A DNA stretch of 55,714 nucleotides from DTU098 sp964498525 (GCA_964498525.1 CAZCGU010000017.1:1-55714); one strand, 5' to 3'; shown: positions 15,655-24,819, numbered from the stretch's first letter. The notes: a model not told the origin generated them from the letters alone. Made by a program: numbers and translations.

Positions 15655-16230
15655 ATGCTGACAAAGGACGAAATCCAGTCTATTTTTGAGCGCACCGGAG
15701 CCCTTCTCAAGGGTCATTTCCTGTTGACTTCGGGCCGGCACGGTGACCAGTATTTCCAGTGTGCTCTGGTTTTACAGCATCCCGGCTACACGGAAATGCT
15801 CTGCCGGGAACTGGCCGCCCGTTTTAGCGGTGAGGGAATTACCGCTGTGGTTGGCCCGGCCCTGGGCGGCATCATCGTATCCTACGAGACGGCCCGGGCT
15901 CTGGGCGCCCGGGGCCTTTTTGCAGAAAGGGAGAACGGGGTAATGAGACTCAGGCGGGGCTTTTCTTTAAAGCCCGGGGAAAAGGTGCTGGTGGTGGAGG
16001 ATGTGATTACCACCGGCGGTTCAGTCCGGGAGGTTATTGAGATGGTTCGCAACCTGGGCGGCGAAGTGGCGGGCGCCGGCGTACTGGTGGACCGCAGCAG
16101 CGGCGCGGCAAAGCTGGGCGTGCGCACGGAAGCGCTATTGACCACGCAAGCTGTTTCCTGCACACCCGGGGATTGCCCCCTGTGCAAAATGGGTATCCCG
16201 GCGGTGAAGCCCGGCAGCAGAGAGGTTTAA
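15655..16230 (+). CDS. pyrE: orotate phosphoribosyltransferase
   Basis: 191 residues from ATG 15655, with AAGAGG about seven bases upstream. It converts orotate and PRPP to OMP. Evident features are GHFLLTSGRHGDQYFQ near residue 22, VVGPALGGIIVSYE and the PRPP loop VLVVEDVITTGGSVREV near residue 110. The last 35 residues carry CTPGDCPLCKMG, a Cys-rich end seen in the longer Firmicute/archaeal PyrE group. It is detached from pyrF by four genes. No PyrR loop was found directly upstream, so its control may depend on read-through or another promoter. Confidence 0.95.
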   Translation: MLTKDEIQSIFERTGALLKGHFLLTSGRHGDQYFQCALVLQHPGYTEMLCRELAARFSGEGITAVVGPALGGIIVSYETARALGARGLFAERENGVMRLRRGFSLKPGEKVLVVEDVITTGGSVREVIEMVRNLGGEVAGAGVLVDRSSGAAKLGVRTEALLTTQAVSCTPGDCPLCKMGIPAVKPGSREV

Positions 16231-16430
16231 ATGGCTGTTCAGGAGGAAATGCCCTGCAAAATAGTTGGGTTAGCGGTACTGGCGGTGGGAAACCTGGAAA
16301 ACCCTCAAAAAATAGAGGGACCGGCTTGAGGTATTAAAGTGCCCCTATGAGGGGCGGGACCGTGGCGTCTACAGTTGCCGGGCACACATATAGCGGTAAA
16401 TAACAGGGCCGGCCGGCACTGCCGGCGGGA

Positions 16431-16465
16431 AGCCGGGCTGCCTTAAAAAAGCAAATGGCCCGGCT
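16431..16465. terminator. inverted repeat between pyrE and rqcH, possible terminator
   Basis: AGCCGGGC (16431-16438) pairs with GCCCGGCT (16458-16465) around an A-rich loop, between two converging genes. There is no strong T-run on either side. A short ORF with a ribosome binding site at 16231-16329 (32 codons) was seen but has no recognisable features. Confidence 0.35.
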
Positions 16466-16488
16466 TAAGGCATTAAAGGGCCTCCTTA

Positions 16489-18282
16489 TCAGAGCCCCCC
16501 CCGGTCGGGCTCTCCAGGAGTAAGTTTTTCTGCCGCTTCCCTGTCGGGGACGGCTATGATGGTTTTCTGGTTTTCGTAGATGACCATACCGGGCCGCGCC
16601 CCCCTGGGTTTGCGGACGTGTTTCTTAAAGGTATAATCCACCGGCACTTTCTTTGAGCCCCTGGCTTTGCTGAAAAAAGCCGCCAGCCCGGCAGCCTCTG
16701 CCAGGGTTGAAGGGGGCGTCTCTTTTCCCTCCGTCCGGATAATAACGTGGGCTCCGGGGATCTCCCGGGTGTGCAGCCAGATGTCCTCTTCCCGGGCCAT
16801 CCTAAGGGTCAGGTAGTCATTCTGCCTGTTGTTTTTACCGACTAACAACTGAAAGCCGTCGGAAGAGCGAAAGGAGCAGGGTCTTGGAATGTGCCTCTCC
16901 TTTTTTACCTTTTTGGCCCCCGGCCGGGGCGGCGGAGGTTTCAGATAACCCTGTTCCACCAGTTCCTGCCGGACTTCAGCCAGTTCACTGGGATCCCCGG
17001 CCTGCTCCAGGGCTATCCCGACCCCTTCCAGGTAGTCCAATTCCTCCCGGGCTATATCGATCCTGATCCCCAGGGCAAGGCGGGTTTTTTTGGCTTTATT
17101 GTATTTTTTAAAATAAGCCTGGCAGTTTTCCGAGGGAGTGAGATGAGGATCCAGGGGGATGGCAACGGGAGGACTGCCTTCCTGATAATAGTTTTCCAGC
17201 ACAGCTTCCGTACAACCTTGTTTCAGGCAAAAAAGGCTGGCGGTTAGCAATTCCCCATAAAGTCTTAATCTTTCGGCCCCGGCGGTTTCGGTCAGACCTT
17301 CCGTATAAATATTGAGTTTTTTTTCCAGACGCGCCGACTCCTTGTTCAGGAGAGATGAAAGATTTTTTTTCTCCTTGTTGAAAAGCAGGTGCTGTTCCCG
17401 GGTGGTATAAAAAACATCGAGCAGAAGGTTCATTTCCCCGTGTCTTTTGTTCCATCCCGTATATTCCAGAGAAAGGGCGGCAAAATCCAGGGGCTCGCCT
17501 TCCGGCCCGGTAAGGAGACAGGGGGTGAAATTCCCCCGGGCGGCAGGACCGGTCACCCCCTGGAGGGCTTCCCACAGGGTTCTCAGTTCGTAATCCCCGC
17601 AGTGGTCCAGCCGAATTTCCAGCGGAAGATTAGACCTGTAAACAATTTCCCTGCAGGTGACAGTGCTGAGTCCTTCGAAGTTTTTCTGCAGCAGTCCCAC
17701 CAGTGTCATATCCAGGGGGGAGTTAAGGCAGGTCAGACGGAACTGCTCCTCATCCGTGTTCAGGGGGTTGATCTTGCTCTGGGCAGGAGGGGCGAGATAA
17801 GGGCGGCCGGGTAAGACTTCCCTGTGCCTGCTGACTGCGTGGGAGTAGCGTTTAATGCCGTCCATAATAATACCCGTGGAAGCGTCCACCAGCAGGATAT
17901 TGCTGTGTTTGCCCATGATTTCGCAGATTAAATGCTTTTCCGAGGGGTTGCCCAGCTCGTCCCGGGATTCCGTCCTGATGATTAACACCCGTTCCAGCCC
18001 GGGCTGTTCAAAATGAAGAATGCGACCGCCTTCCAGGTGCTTGCGCAGCACCATGCAGAAAAGGGGCGGGGTAAGGGGGTTTTCCCTGGCCGTATCTGTC
18101 AGGTGAATTCGGGCGTTTTGGGCGTTGGCTGACAGGAGCAGCCGCTGCCGCGTCCCGGGCCGGTGCAGCATAAGGATAAGTTCGTCTTTATGGGGTTGGT
18201 AGATTCTCTCAATTCGGGCGCCGGCCATCTTGTTTTCCAGTTCGTTTTGAACCGCTGCCAGGACAAGGCCGTCAAAGGGCAT
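16489..18282 (-). CDS. rqcH: NFACT-family ribosome quality control protein RqcH
   Basis: 597 residues from ATG 18282, with GGAGG well placed. RqcH binds 50S subunits that carry stalled nascent chains and recruits tRNA-Ala to add alanine tails that mark them for degradation; older names are FbpA or YloA. Seen: NFACT-N start MPFDGLVLAAVQNELENK, HLICEIMGKHSNILLVD near residue 122, a central coiled coil (about residues 295-430), and the NFACT-R domain with FQLLVGKNNRQNDYLT, EDIWLHTREIPGAHVII and KKHVRKPRGARPGMV. The length is normal. It converges on pyrE and runs in the same direction as the zincin gene upstream, with a gap of 30 bases. Confidence 0.93.
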   Translation of the reverse strand: MPFDGLVLAAVQNELENKMAGARIERIYQPHKDELILMLHRPGTRQRLLLSANAQNARIHLTDTARENPLTPPLFCMVLRKHLEGGRILHFEQPGLERVLIIRTESRDELGNPSEKHLICEIMGKHSNILLVDASTGIIMDGIKRYSHAVSRHREVLPGRPYLAPPAQSKINPLNTDEEQFRLTCLNSPLDMTLVGLLQKNFEGLSTVTCREIVYRSNLPLEIRLDHCGDYELRTLWEALQGVTGPAARGNFTPCLLTGPEGEPLDFAALSLEYTGWNKRHGEMNLLLDVFYTTREQHLLFNKEKKNLSSLLNKESARLEKKLNIYTEGLTETAGAERLRLYGELLTASLFCLKQGCTEAVLENYYQEGSPPVAIPLDPHLTPSENCQAYFKKYNKAKKTRLALGIRIDIAREELDYLEGVGIALEQAGDPSELAEVRQELVEQGYLKPPPPRPGAKKVKKERHIPRPCSFRSSDGFQLLVGKNNRQNDYLTLRMAREEDIWLHTREIPGAHVIIRTEGKETPPSTLAEAAGLAAFFSKARGSKKVPVDYTFKKHVRKPRGARPGMVIYENQKTIIAVPDREAAEKLTPGEPDRGGL

Positions 18283-18312
18283 GATATTTCCTCCAGGTTC
18301 ATAATTTATAAC

Positions 18313-18720
18313 TCAATTAGTTTTCCGGTAGTTTTCGATCTCGGCCATTTCTTCCCTGACCAAATCATCCACACCGGCCAACGATTCCAGGTGATGACGG
18401 AGTTCGTGCACGATGGTGTCCCACAGTTCTTCCTCCCATTCCTCGTGGCTGCTGTCTTCCAGAAAACAAACGAAAGAGCCGTAATAAAGGATTATTAAGC
18501 AGCCCAGGATACCGTCTTCCACGTATTCGCCCATAACATAAAAATCCCCGTCTTTTTTTACCTCGGGCATCATCAGGAACCCGCCGTTCAGTTCCGCGCA
18601 AAGCTTTTCAGGTATTTCATCGATCAAAGCCGTTGCCATGGATTCAAACTCCTCCAGGGAGAGGGTTGCCTTCCTTTTGGGCAGAATCCGGTATTTTTTT
18701 AATCTGGCTTTTTCACCCAC
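18313..18720 (-). CDS. small zincin-like metallopeptidase-family protein
   Basis: 135 residues from GTG 18720, chosen for the GGAGGTG upstream. The HExxH zinc site is seen in DTIVHELRHHLESLAG near residue 103, with acidic residues on both sides (EEWEEELW, DDLVREEMAEIE). The domain resembles the small 'possible zinc metallopeptidase' family (DUF1025-type), which usually has HExxHxxG. The N-terminus is basic and uncharacteristic (MGEKARLKKYRILPKRKATL). No signal peptide is present, so it is likely cytoplasmic. Substrate unknown. It precedes rqcH on the same strand and could be cotranscribed. Confidence 0.75.
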   Translation of the reverse strand: MGEKARLKKYRILPKRKATLSLEEFESMATALIDEIPEKLCAELNGGFLMMPEVKKDGDFYVMGEYVEDGILGCLIILYYGSFVCFLEDSSHEEWEEELWDTIVHELRHHLESLAGVDDLVREEMAEIENYRKTN

Positions 18721-18954
18721 TTTTTAACACCTCCGCCGGGTTATAATGCGGGAAAGGGTTGTTGTCCGCCATTGGCAAATGCCTTTTGTGTTATTTCATA
18801 ATATAATTCTAAGGTTGAACAAGTCAAGTAAAGTAAACAAACCCGGAATTGCCCCACCCCTAACCCCAGTCAATATTGCGGGCTTAGCTGGTTTGTTTTT
18901 TTGGTCAAAATAGACTATACTGGTTTTAAAGCGCAGATAATCAAGGAGTTATCA

Positions 18955-19653
18955 ATGGAACTCAGCAGGCGCCTGGCCGCGCTGGCGGCTTACGTGCCGG
19001 CCGGCAGCGCTGTGGCCGACATCGGCACCGACCACGCATACCTGCCAGTCTACCTGGTTAAGACGGGCGTTTGCCGGCGGGTTATAGCCACGGATGTGAG
19101 GGAAGGGCCGTTCAGCTCGGCAAAGGACAAGGTCAAAGGGTACGGACTGGACGGCCGGATAGAACTCAGGCTGGGGGACGGTTTGCAGGCGCTAAAACCG
19201 GGTGAAGCCGAAGTCCTGGTGCTGGCGGGGATGGGTGGAAACACCATAAGGGAAATCCTGGCGGCCGCTCCCCCGGTTTTGAATCAATGTACCAGACTGG
19301 TTCTCCAGCCGATGGCGGACGCCGGGGATTTAAGGATCTGGCTGGCCGGGCGGGGCTGGAAAATCTGGAACGAGCAGCTGGTGAAGGAAGACGGCAGGAT
19401 CTATGTTATCCTGGCCGCTGTCCCCGGTGAGGAAAGTACGAAGGATGAACTTTATTTGGAATTGGGTCCCAGACTCATCGAGAAGAAGGATCCGCTCCTG
19501 GCGGTTTACCTGGAAAGAATAACGAATAAATATGAAAGGGTCCTTGCGGGTCTGGCCGTTTCCCAAAGCAAGCAGGCCCAGGCTAAGAAAATCATGATCA
19601 TAGAAAAGCTTACACGGATGAGGGAGTTGGCCGATGCCTGTAAAGTGCGGTGA
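18955..19653 (+). CDS. trmK: tRNA (adenine(22)-N(1))-methyltransferase
   Basis: 232 residues from ATG 18955 with AAGGAG upstream; the frame is open 54 bases further but without a better start. It methylates N1 of adenine 22 in tRNA using S-adenosylmethionine. The Rossmann motif is VADIGTDHAYLPVYLV near residue 21, then VIATDVREGPFSSAK, the acidic RLGDGLQAL and the family-typical LAGMGGNTIREIL near residue 90. A helical C-terminal region of about 70 residues follows, as in TrmK. The stop overlaps the next gene by 20 bases; the trmK-nif3 pair is a conserved Firmicute arrangement. Confidence 0.92.
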   Translation: MELSRRLAALAAYVPAGSAVADIGTDHAYLPVYLVKTGVCRRVIATDVREGPFSSAKDKVKGYGLDGRIELRLGDGLQALKPGEAEVLVLAGMGGNTIREILAAAPPVLNQCTRLVLQPMADAGDLRIWLAGRGWKIWNEQLVKEDGRIYVILAAVPGEESTKDELYLELGPRLIEKKDPLLAVYLERITNKYERVLAGLAVSQSKQAQAKKIMIIEKLTRMRELADACKVR

Positions 19654-20752
19654 GATCTTTCGTTTAATAGAAGAGATGGCGCCTCCGTACCTGGCGGAGA
19701 ACTGGGATAATTCCGGTCTTCAGGTAGGAGACCCCCGGGTGGAAGTGGAAAGAGTTATGCTTGCCCTGGACGTTAATCTTAAGGTTGCCCGGGAGGCAAA
19801 AACAAGGGACTGCCGGCTCATCGTCAGTCACCACCCCCTGTTGTTCAAGCCGCCGGGGTCCATCCGTTTCGACCGGTCTGAAGGAGAGCTCATTGCTTAC
19901 CTTGTGAAAAACAATCTTCACGTCTATGCCGCCCATACCAATCTTGACAACGCGGCAGACGGGGTGAGTAAGGCGCTGGCCGAAGAGCTGGGGCTAAAAA
20001 AACTGGCGCTCTTAAGCCAATCGGGCAGGGAGCGTTTTTTGAAACTGGCCGTCTTTGTTCCGCCGGAGCACGGTGAGGCCGTCCACAGCGCCATGTCCGA
20101 AGCAGGCGCCGGTTGGATTGGCAATTACAGTCACTGCGCCTTTTTAACTCGGGGCGCCGGAACATTTAAGCCCTTGCCTGGAACCAATCCCTACATTGGA
20201 AAAACGGGCGTTTTGGAACAGGTAGCTGAAATTAAAATTGAAACCATTCTTCCGGACAGCAAACTTGAGCCGGTTTTGCGGGCCATGCTGGAGGCGCACC
20301 CCTACGAAGAGGTGGCCTACGACCTGTACGAATTGGTTAACAGCGGACCTGCTTACGGGGCGGGGCGGGTGGGGGAACTTGCAGACACCATTTCATTCCG
20401 CCAGTTTGCGGAAAACGTTAAGTCCGCCCTGGGACTTCCGTCCCTCCGACTGGGGGGTTCCCTGGACGACCCCGTCCGGAAAGTTGCCGTATGCGGCGGT
20501 TCCGGGGCTGATTTCTGGAAAGATGCCCTGCGGGCCGGAGCAGACGTTTTTGTTACGGGTGACATGAAATACCATACAGCCCAGGACATGCTGGCAGCCG
20601 GCCTGAAATTTGCCGACCCCGGCCATTATGGCACAGAGGTCGTTGTTTTGCCGGTGCTCCAGCGGTTTCTGGCGCGCCGCTGCCTGGAAAAGAATATGGA
20701 TGTGGAGATTCTTTTGGCGCAAACAAACACTGACCCCTTCGCATATCTTTAG
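19634..20752 (+). CDS. Nif3-like dinuclear metal-centre protein (YqfO type)
   Basis: 372 residues from ATG 19634, overlapping trmK by 20 bases. Nif3/GTP cyclohydrolase I type 2 signatures: PPYLAENWDNSGLQVG at the start, the metal ligands in IVSHHPLLFKPPGSI and AAHTNLDNAADGVS, and the C-terminal VTGDMKYHTAQD and GHYGTE. A middle insertion (about residues 130-230, PII/CutA-like) distinguishes the long YqfO form from the short form. The biochemical role is unsettled; the family binds two metal ions. Coupled translation with trmK is a conserved context. Confidence 0.9.
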   Translation: MPVKCGEIFRLIEEMAPPYLAENWDNSGLQVGDPRVEVERVMLALDVNLKVAREAKTRDCRLIVSHHPLLFKPPGSIRFDRSEGELIAYLVKNNLHVYAAHTNLDNAADGVSKALAEELGLKKLALLSQSGRERFLKLAVFVPPEHGEAVHSAMSEAGAGWIGNYSHCAFLTRGAGTFKPLPGTNPYIGKTGVLEQVAEIKIETILPDSKLEPVLRAMLEAHPYEEVAYDLYELVNSGPAYGAGRVGELADTISFRQFAENVKSALGLPSLRLGGSLDDPVRKVAVCGGSGADFWKDALRAGADVFVTGDMKYHTAQDMLAAGLKFADPGHYGTEVVVLPVLQRFLARRCLEKNMDVEILLAQTNTDPFAYL

Positions 20753-20799
20753 GATAGGAACGTTTCCTATCCTTTATTATTTATTGAGGAGAGATTGAT

Positions 20800-21510
20800 A
20801 TGCCTGAATTAAAACCTTTATGGGAAGTCCAGTTGTTGGACGTACAGAGAAGGGCGCTGGAAATAAAGCTCAAGGAGGGGCAGATATCCGGGGACCTGAG
20901 GGGCCTCAAGAGTGAAATAGAAAAAGACCGTGTTGTTTTTAATAAATTAAAAGAAAAATATAAAAGCCTGAAAAAAGATTTGAGGGCCAAAGAGCTGGAC
21001 GCCACTTCGGCAACTGAGCAAGTCAGGAGTTTGGGGCAAAAATTATACGGCGGGATGATCACCAATATTAAAGAAATCAATACCAGCAATAAAAAGCTGG
21101 ACAGCCTGAAAAGTATGGTGGACCGCACCGAAGAAGAGATCCTGAACCTGATGGAAGATGCCGGGGAAATAAAGGCAAAATTAGAAGAGATGAGTTCCAG
21201 GCTTAATTCCAAAGCGGAGAACTACCGCAGAATGCATGGCACCTACCTGGCCAACCAGCAAAATGTTAGGCAGCAACTGGCCCAGATTCCGCTGCAAAGG
21301 CAAAAGCTGCTGGATAAACTGGATGTGGATTTATGGAACAAATATCTGGAGATGAAAAAAAGATACAACGATCCTCTGGCCAGGGTGGAAAAGGGCAACT
21401 GCATGGGCTGCCGGATGGGTATTCCTTTCAACGACATGAGGCTTTTGAAACAAGGCGAGGGACTGGTTTACTGCAGCAACTGCGGCAGAATTCTTTTCTG
21501 GGAAAGATGA
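20800..21510 (+). CDS. coiled-coil protein with C-terminal C4 zinc ribbon
   Basis: 236 residues from ATG 20800 with GAGGAG upstream. Residues about 5-170 form a long coiled coil (EIEKDRVVFNKLKEKYKSLKKD, SKLDSLKSM-type heptads), and the end carries a zinc ribbon: GNCMGCRMGIPFNDM and VYCSNCGRILFW, the zf-RING_7 / C4-type pattern. The family is widespread in Gram-positive bacteria and is often found after the nif3 gene and next to rnpB, as here. Nucleic-acid or ribosome-related roles have been suggested from context but are not proved. Confidence 0.85.
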   Translation: MPELKPLWEVQLLDVQRRALEIKLKEGQISGDLRGLKSEIEKDRVVFNKLKEKYKSLKKDLRAKELDATSATEQVRSLGQKLYGGMITNIKEINTSNKKLDSLKSMVDRTEEEILNLMEDAGEIKAKLEEMSSRLNSKAENYRRMHGTYLANQQNVRQQLAQIPLQRQKLLDKLDVDLWNKYLEMKKRYNDPLARVEKGNCMGCRMGIPFNDMRLLKQGEGLVYCSNCGRILFWER

Positions 21511-21744
21511 AGTTTAGCCGGCGGGGCGAGACGTGCCCAGGGCAGTTCTGCTTACATCCGCTGAGCTTTCGTTAGTCCGGCCATCAATGCCGGATGCCCA
21601 TGCCGCTTACGCGGCGCCGGCAAAGGATTAAAAAACTTGTTCCCGAAGTCTCATGTTTAAAATTCACGTTTTGTTCCCCTTGTTTGCGCAAATTTCCGGA
21701 AAGGTGATATAATGTTACATAGGTATCAAAACTAAAAAATTCTT

Positions 21745-22103
21745 AGTGAGCAAATCAGGTGATCGCGGGCGCCGGGCCGAAAGGTGGCGTCTGAGGAAAG
21801 TCCGGGCTCCGCAGGGCAGGGTGCTGGGTAATACCCAGTGGGGGCGACCCCGAGGATAGTGCCACAGAAATGCAGACCGCCCATCCCCTAAAGGGATGCG
21901 GCAAGGATGGAACGGTGCGGTAAGAGCGCACCAGCGGGCGGGCGACCGTCCGGCTAGGTAAACCCCACCCGGAGCAAGACCGAATAGGGGAACGCTGGGG
22001 CGGCCCGTCCCGTTCCCGGGTAAGGTCGCTTGAGGCGGCTGGCGATAGCTGTCCCAGATAGATGATCACCCGCGACAGAACCCGGCTTATCGATTCGCTC
22101 ACG
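21745..22103 (+). ncRNA. rnpB: RNase P RNA, bacterial class A
   Basis: The catalytic RNA of RNase P, which matures tRNA 5' ends. Conserved blocks are easy to see: GAGGAAAGTCCGGGCTC near 21792, CCACAGAAA near 21861, TAAGAGCGCACCAG near 21921, AGGTAAACCCCACCCGGAG near 21955 and GATAGATGATCACC near 22055. The ends pair as helix P1 (GTGAGC at 21746-21751 with GCTCAC at 22097-22102), which sets the borders to within a few bases. A strong terminator follows. The antisense open frame across it is not a gene. Confidence 0.96.
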
Positions 22104-22119
22104 TTGCAATTATTAAAAT

Positions 22120-22145
22120 ACGCTTGGAATCAAGCGTGTTTTTTA
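22120..22145 (+). terminator. rho-independent terminator of rnpB
   Basis: ACGCTTG (22120-22126), loop GAAT, CAAGCGT (22131-22137), followed by GTTTTTTA. Confidence 0.85.
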
Positions 22146-22164
22146 ATGTGCCGGGTTTTTACGG

Positions 22165-22308
22165 GATGAGCTGCTTGCCACGAAAGCGTTGGATATGGTC
22201 ATCTCCCTGAACAACGGGCAGATCAAGGGGATGGAGGAAGTGGAGAAGATTAAGGAACAGTACGGCCGGAGTTTGGTGGATTGGATGAAGGAAACCCTGG
22301 CAAAATAA
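22165..22308 (+). pseudogene. orphan C-terminal coding fragment, unrecognised
   Basis: A 47-codon open stretch with clear protein character (DELLATKALDMVISLNNGQI, then an acidic/basic helix ending VDWMKETLAK) ends at TAA 22306-22308. It has no good start or ribosome binding site and begins right after the rnpB terminator. It looks like the tail of a deleted gene. Internal ATG 22195 could give a 37-residue peptide. I do not recognise the family. The following 200 bases to proA hold nothing I can support. Confidence 0.4.
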
Positions 22309-22511
22309 TGGCAGACTTGCCGGAAAAAAGCGCATTGTCCAGTCCGGTGGGGCAGGAAAAATCAGTCAGACAGAAACAGGGTTCTTCGGAATGTTCGTCG
22401 AAAGGACCTTAGGGAAGTAAAAGGCGTAAACAGTTACAAAAGCTGTGGAAAAGTTTTTTGGAAAAGGAACTGCCAACTATTAAAAACCTTTTGAAAGAGG
22501 GGGATGTTTAG

Positions 22512-23807
22512 ATGAGAATTGAAGATTTTGCCCGCCAGGTCAAAGAAGCATCCATTAAGCTGGCTGCCCTGAGCGGGGGCCAAAAAAACAAAGCCCTGGC
22601 TCAAATCGCCAGGTCCTTAAGCGACCGGGAAACTGAAATCGTCAAAGCCAATCAGGAAGATCTGGAGAGGAGCGCCGGGGAAAACCTGCCGGAGCCCCTC
22701 TTGAAACGGTTAAAGTTTGATCAGCCCAAAATAGCCGATGCCATTGACGGCATTAAAAGCCTGATCGGACTGGCCGACCCGGTGGGCAAGACGCTGCTTT
22801 CCACCGGGCTGGACGAGGAACTGGAATTGTATAAAGTGACCTGCCCCATTGGGGTCATCGGGGTGATCTTCGAATCCAGGCCCGATGCCCTGGTGCAGAT
22901 CTCCACCCTCTGCCTGAAGAGCGGCAACTGCGTAATGCTGAAGGGCGGCTCCGAGGCTATGGAAACCAACCGGATCCTGGCCGACATCATCATCAGGGCC
23001 ACAGACGAAGCTGGGGTTCCCGGCAACTGGCTGAAACTGATGGAAACCAGGGCGGAGGTCGGCGAAATGCTGAAGATGGACCAGTATATCGACCTGATCA
23101 TACCCCGGGGCTCTAATGAGTTCGTCAGATACATCATGGATAATTCGCGGATCCCCGTCCTGGGCCACGCGGACGGCATTTGCCACTGTTACGTGGACGA
23201 GAGCGCCGATCCGGGGATGGCCGTCCGGATTGTCGTGGATTCCAAGACCCAGTATGTGGCTGTGTGCAATGCTGCGGAAACCCTGCTGGTGCATGAAAAA
23301 GCCGCGCCGGACTTTTTGCCTGTTTTACAGGAGGAAATGGTTAAAAAACAGGTGCAGTTAGCCGGCTGCCCCAGAACACGGGAAATTATCGCCCTGGATC
23401 CGGCTGCGGAAGAAGACTGGGGGACGGAATACCTGGATTACAAGTTATCAGTCAAAGTGGTGGGCGATGTGGACGAAGCTATCGACCATATCAATCATTA
23501 CGGCTCCGGCCATACCGACAGCATCATTACCGGCAGCAAGGAAAACGCCGCCAGATTCCTGGCCCTGGTTGACTCCGGCAACGTCTTCTGGAATTGTTCC
23601 ACCCGCTTCAGCGACGGATTCCGCTACGGCTTCGGCGCGGAAGTGGGCATAAGTACAAATAAGATCCATGCCCGGGGTCCGGTGGGTCTGGAGGGCCTGG
23701 TGATTTACAAGTACAAGTTGATTGGGAACGGCCATATCGTTGCGGAATACTCCAACAGGGAGAAGACATTCAAACACAGAAAGCTGGAGAAGGAATTTCC
23801 GTTATAG
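22512..23807 (+). CDS. proA: glutamate-5-semialdehyde dehydrogenase (gamma-glutamyl phosphate reductase)
   Basis: 431 residues, slightly longer than the usual 415-420, from ATG 22512 behind GAAAGAGGGGG. It reduces gamma-glutamyl phosphate to the semialdehyde with NADPH, the second step of proline synthesis. Signatures: CPIGVIGVIFESRPDALVQI near residue 113, GNCVMLKGGSEAMETN, the catalytic cysteine in QYVAVCNAAETLLVHE near residue 252, and FGAEVGISTNKIHARGPVGL. The proB kinase normally paired with it is not in this window. In the late motif, FWNCSTRFSDG replaces the usual YHNASTRFTDG. Confidence 0.95.
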   Translation: MRIEDFARQVKEASIKLAALSGGQKNKALAQIARSLSDRETEIVKANQEDLERSAGENLPEPLLKRLKFDQPKIADAIDGIKSLIGLADPVGKTLLSTGLDEELELYKVTCPIGVIGVIFESRPDALVQISTLCLKSGNCVMLKGGSEAMETNRILADIIIRATDEAGVPGNWLKLMETRAEVGEMLKMDQYIDLIIPRGSNEFVRYIMDNSRIPVLGHADGICHCYVDESADPGMAVRIVVDSKTQYVAVCNAAETLLVHEKAAPDFLPVLQEEMVKKQVQLAGCPRTREIIALDPAAEEDWGTEYLDYKLSVKVVGDVDEAIDHINHYGSGHTDSIITGSKENAARFLALVDSGNVFWNCSTRFSDGFRYGFGAEVGISTNKIHARGPVGLEGLVIYKYKLIGNGHIVAEYSNREKTFKHRKLEKEFPL

Positions 23808-23818
23808 AAATATACGGC

Positions 23819-23856
23819 GCAAAAGGGCGTTCCAGAGCTAAGGGACGTTCTTTTGC
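23819..23856. terminator. bidirectional terminator between proA and the LysM gene
   Basis: GCAAAAGGGCGTTCC (23819-23833) pairs imperfectly with GGACGTTCTTTTGC (23843-23856) between converging genes. The A- and T-rich flanks of the stem serve both directions. It overlaps the last codons of the LysM gene. Confidence 0.65.
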
Positions 23857-24311
23857 CCTTTCCGAACTGACAGTACATCACCGTTGTTGCTTTCGTTGAC
23901 ATCAAGTTGCGCTGAATCTCCTGTGGCCGGCGGGCCGTCTGTAGAACCGGGAACACAGAGCACATCAAAGGGAAAAATAAATTCCGGATTGGGAATATGC
24001 CGGTTGGCGGCAATCAGCTCTTCTTCACTGATTTTAAATTGCCGGGCAATGGTAAACATGGAATCGCCGTATTTTACTTCATAGCTTCCCTGGAAGTTCG
24101 CCGGACAAGCCGCCGGTTTGCGAAATCCCGGCGCACATAGAACATCCCCCGGATAAAGTACATCCGGATCGGTAATATGGGGATTTGCTGCTATCAGCTC
24201 ATCCCTGGTGGCGCCGAAATATTGGGCGATAATGGACATTGTATCGCCGGAAACAACAAAGTAATGGCTTATAAAACCTTCAGGACAATCTTGCGGGTAG
24301 CGCGCGGACAT
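23838..24311 (-). CDS. two-LysM-domain protein of the spore/cell-wall type
   Basis: 157 residues from ATG 24311, chosen over GTG 24320 because AAGAAGGT is then correctly spaced. Two LysM repeats are obvious: HYFVVSGDTMSIIAQYFGAT...PGDVLCAP and SYEVKYGDSMFTIARQFKIS...PFDVLCVP, each introduced by a Cys-Pro pair (DCPEGF, ACPANF). LysM binds GlcNAc-containing polymers such as peptidoglycan. There is no signal peptide, as in SafA/YkzQ-like spore coat or cortex LysM proteins that are made in the mother cell. A low-complexity acidic tail ends the protein. A spore role is inferred. Confidence 0.85.
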   Translation of the reverse strand: MSARYPQDCPEGFISHYFVVSGDTMSIIAQYFGATRDELIAANPHITDPDVLYPGDVLCAPGFRKPAACPANFQGSYEVKYGDSMFTIARQFKISEEELIAANRHIPNPEFIFPFDVLCVPGSTDGPPATGDSAQLDVNESNNGDVLSVRKGQKNVP

Positions 24312-24639
24312 TTCAAGCACCTTCTTTTCCTTTCAATCCTGAATAATCCCAAAATAATCTTGGTAGTTTAACCCGGGCCTGTTCCGTATTAATATATGCC
24401 GGCAGGCGCCGGCAGGTTTAAGATGTGTTAAAAAGTAAGTGCCGCACTCCCCTAATACATAAGAATTGTTAAAGGCGGTACGCTATGAAAGTTGCCTGGG
24501 CCTTTGTTTGCGGCACCTTGACGAGGGGTTTGGGCAATCACTCCGTTATCAACCACTTTGTTAAAAGGATGCACGGATGTATTATTTTCTTTTTGGGGGG
24601 AATGTTATTTTAACAAAAACCAAAGATCTGAGGGATGAT

Positions 24640-24819
24640 ATGGATATCCAAAGGGCACAGCAAATATTGAATGCGGAAGAGACCGTCACTGTACTGCACC
24701 GCGGTTCGCCGATCTGGATCGAAAGCGTAGTTTTGGAGGATAACGCGGCAATGGTTAAGCCGCTCGACGGCGGGAAAAGGGTTACAAAGGCGCCCGTGGC
24801 CGAGCTGATTGAAGGTTAA
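24640..24819 (+). CDS. H-type small acid-soluble spore protein
   Basis: 59 residues from ATG 24640, the normal length for the SspH family. The sequence MDIQRAQQILNAEETVTVLH, then GSPIWIESV, ending VTKAPVAELIEG, follows the family from end to end. H-type SASPs are made in the forespore and are minor core proteins that help protect the spore. The ORF is open 63 bases upstream, but that extension is low-complexity. The gene is monocistronic, with a strong hairpin downstream. The 328 bases upstream contain no other gene; a forespore promoter is expected but none could be called with confidence. Confidence 0.9.
   Translation: MDIQRAQQILNAEETVTVLHRGSPIWIESVVLEDNAAMVKPLDGGKRVTKAPVAELIEG

Noticed and set aside
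16231..16329. 32-codon ORF with AGGAGG after pyrE
   Set aside because: The ribosome binding site is too close to its internal ATG, and the peptide has no recognisable feature; not enough to call a gene.
21755..22102. 115-codon open frame on the minus strand across 21.75-22.10 kb
   Set aside because: It is antisense to RNase P RNA; GC-rich structured RNAs often leave such frames open. No ribosome binding site or protein family supports it.
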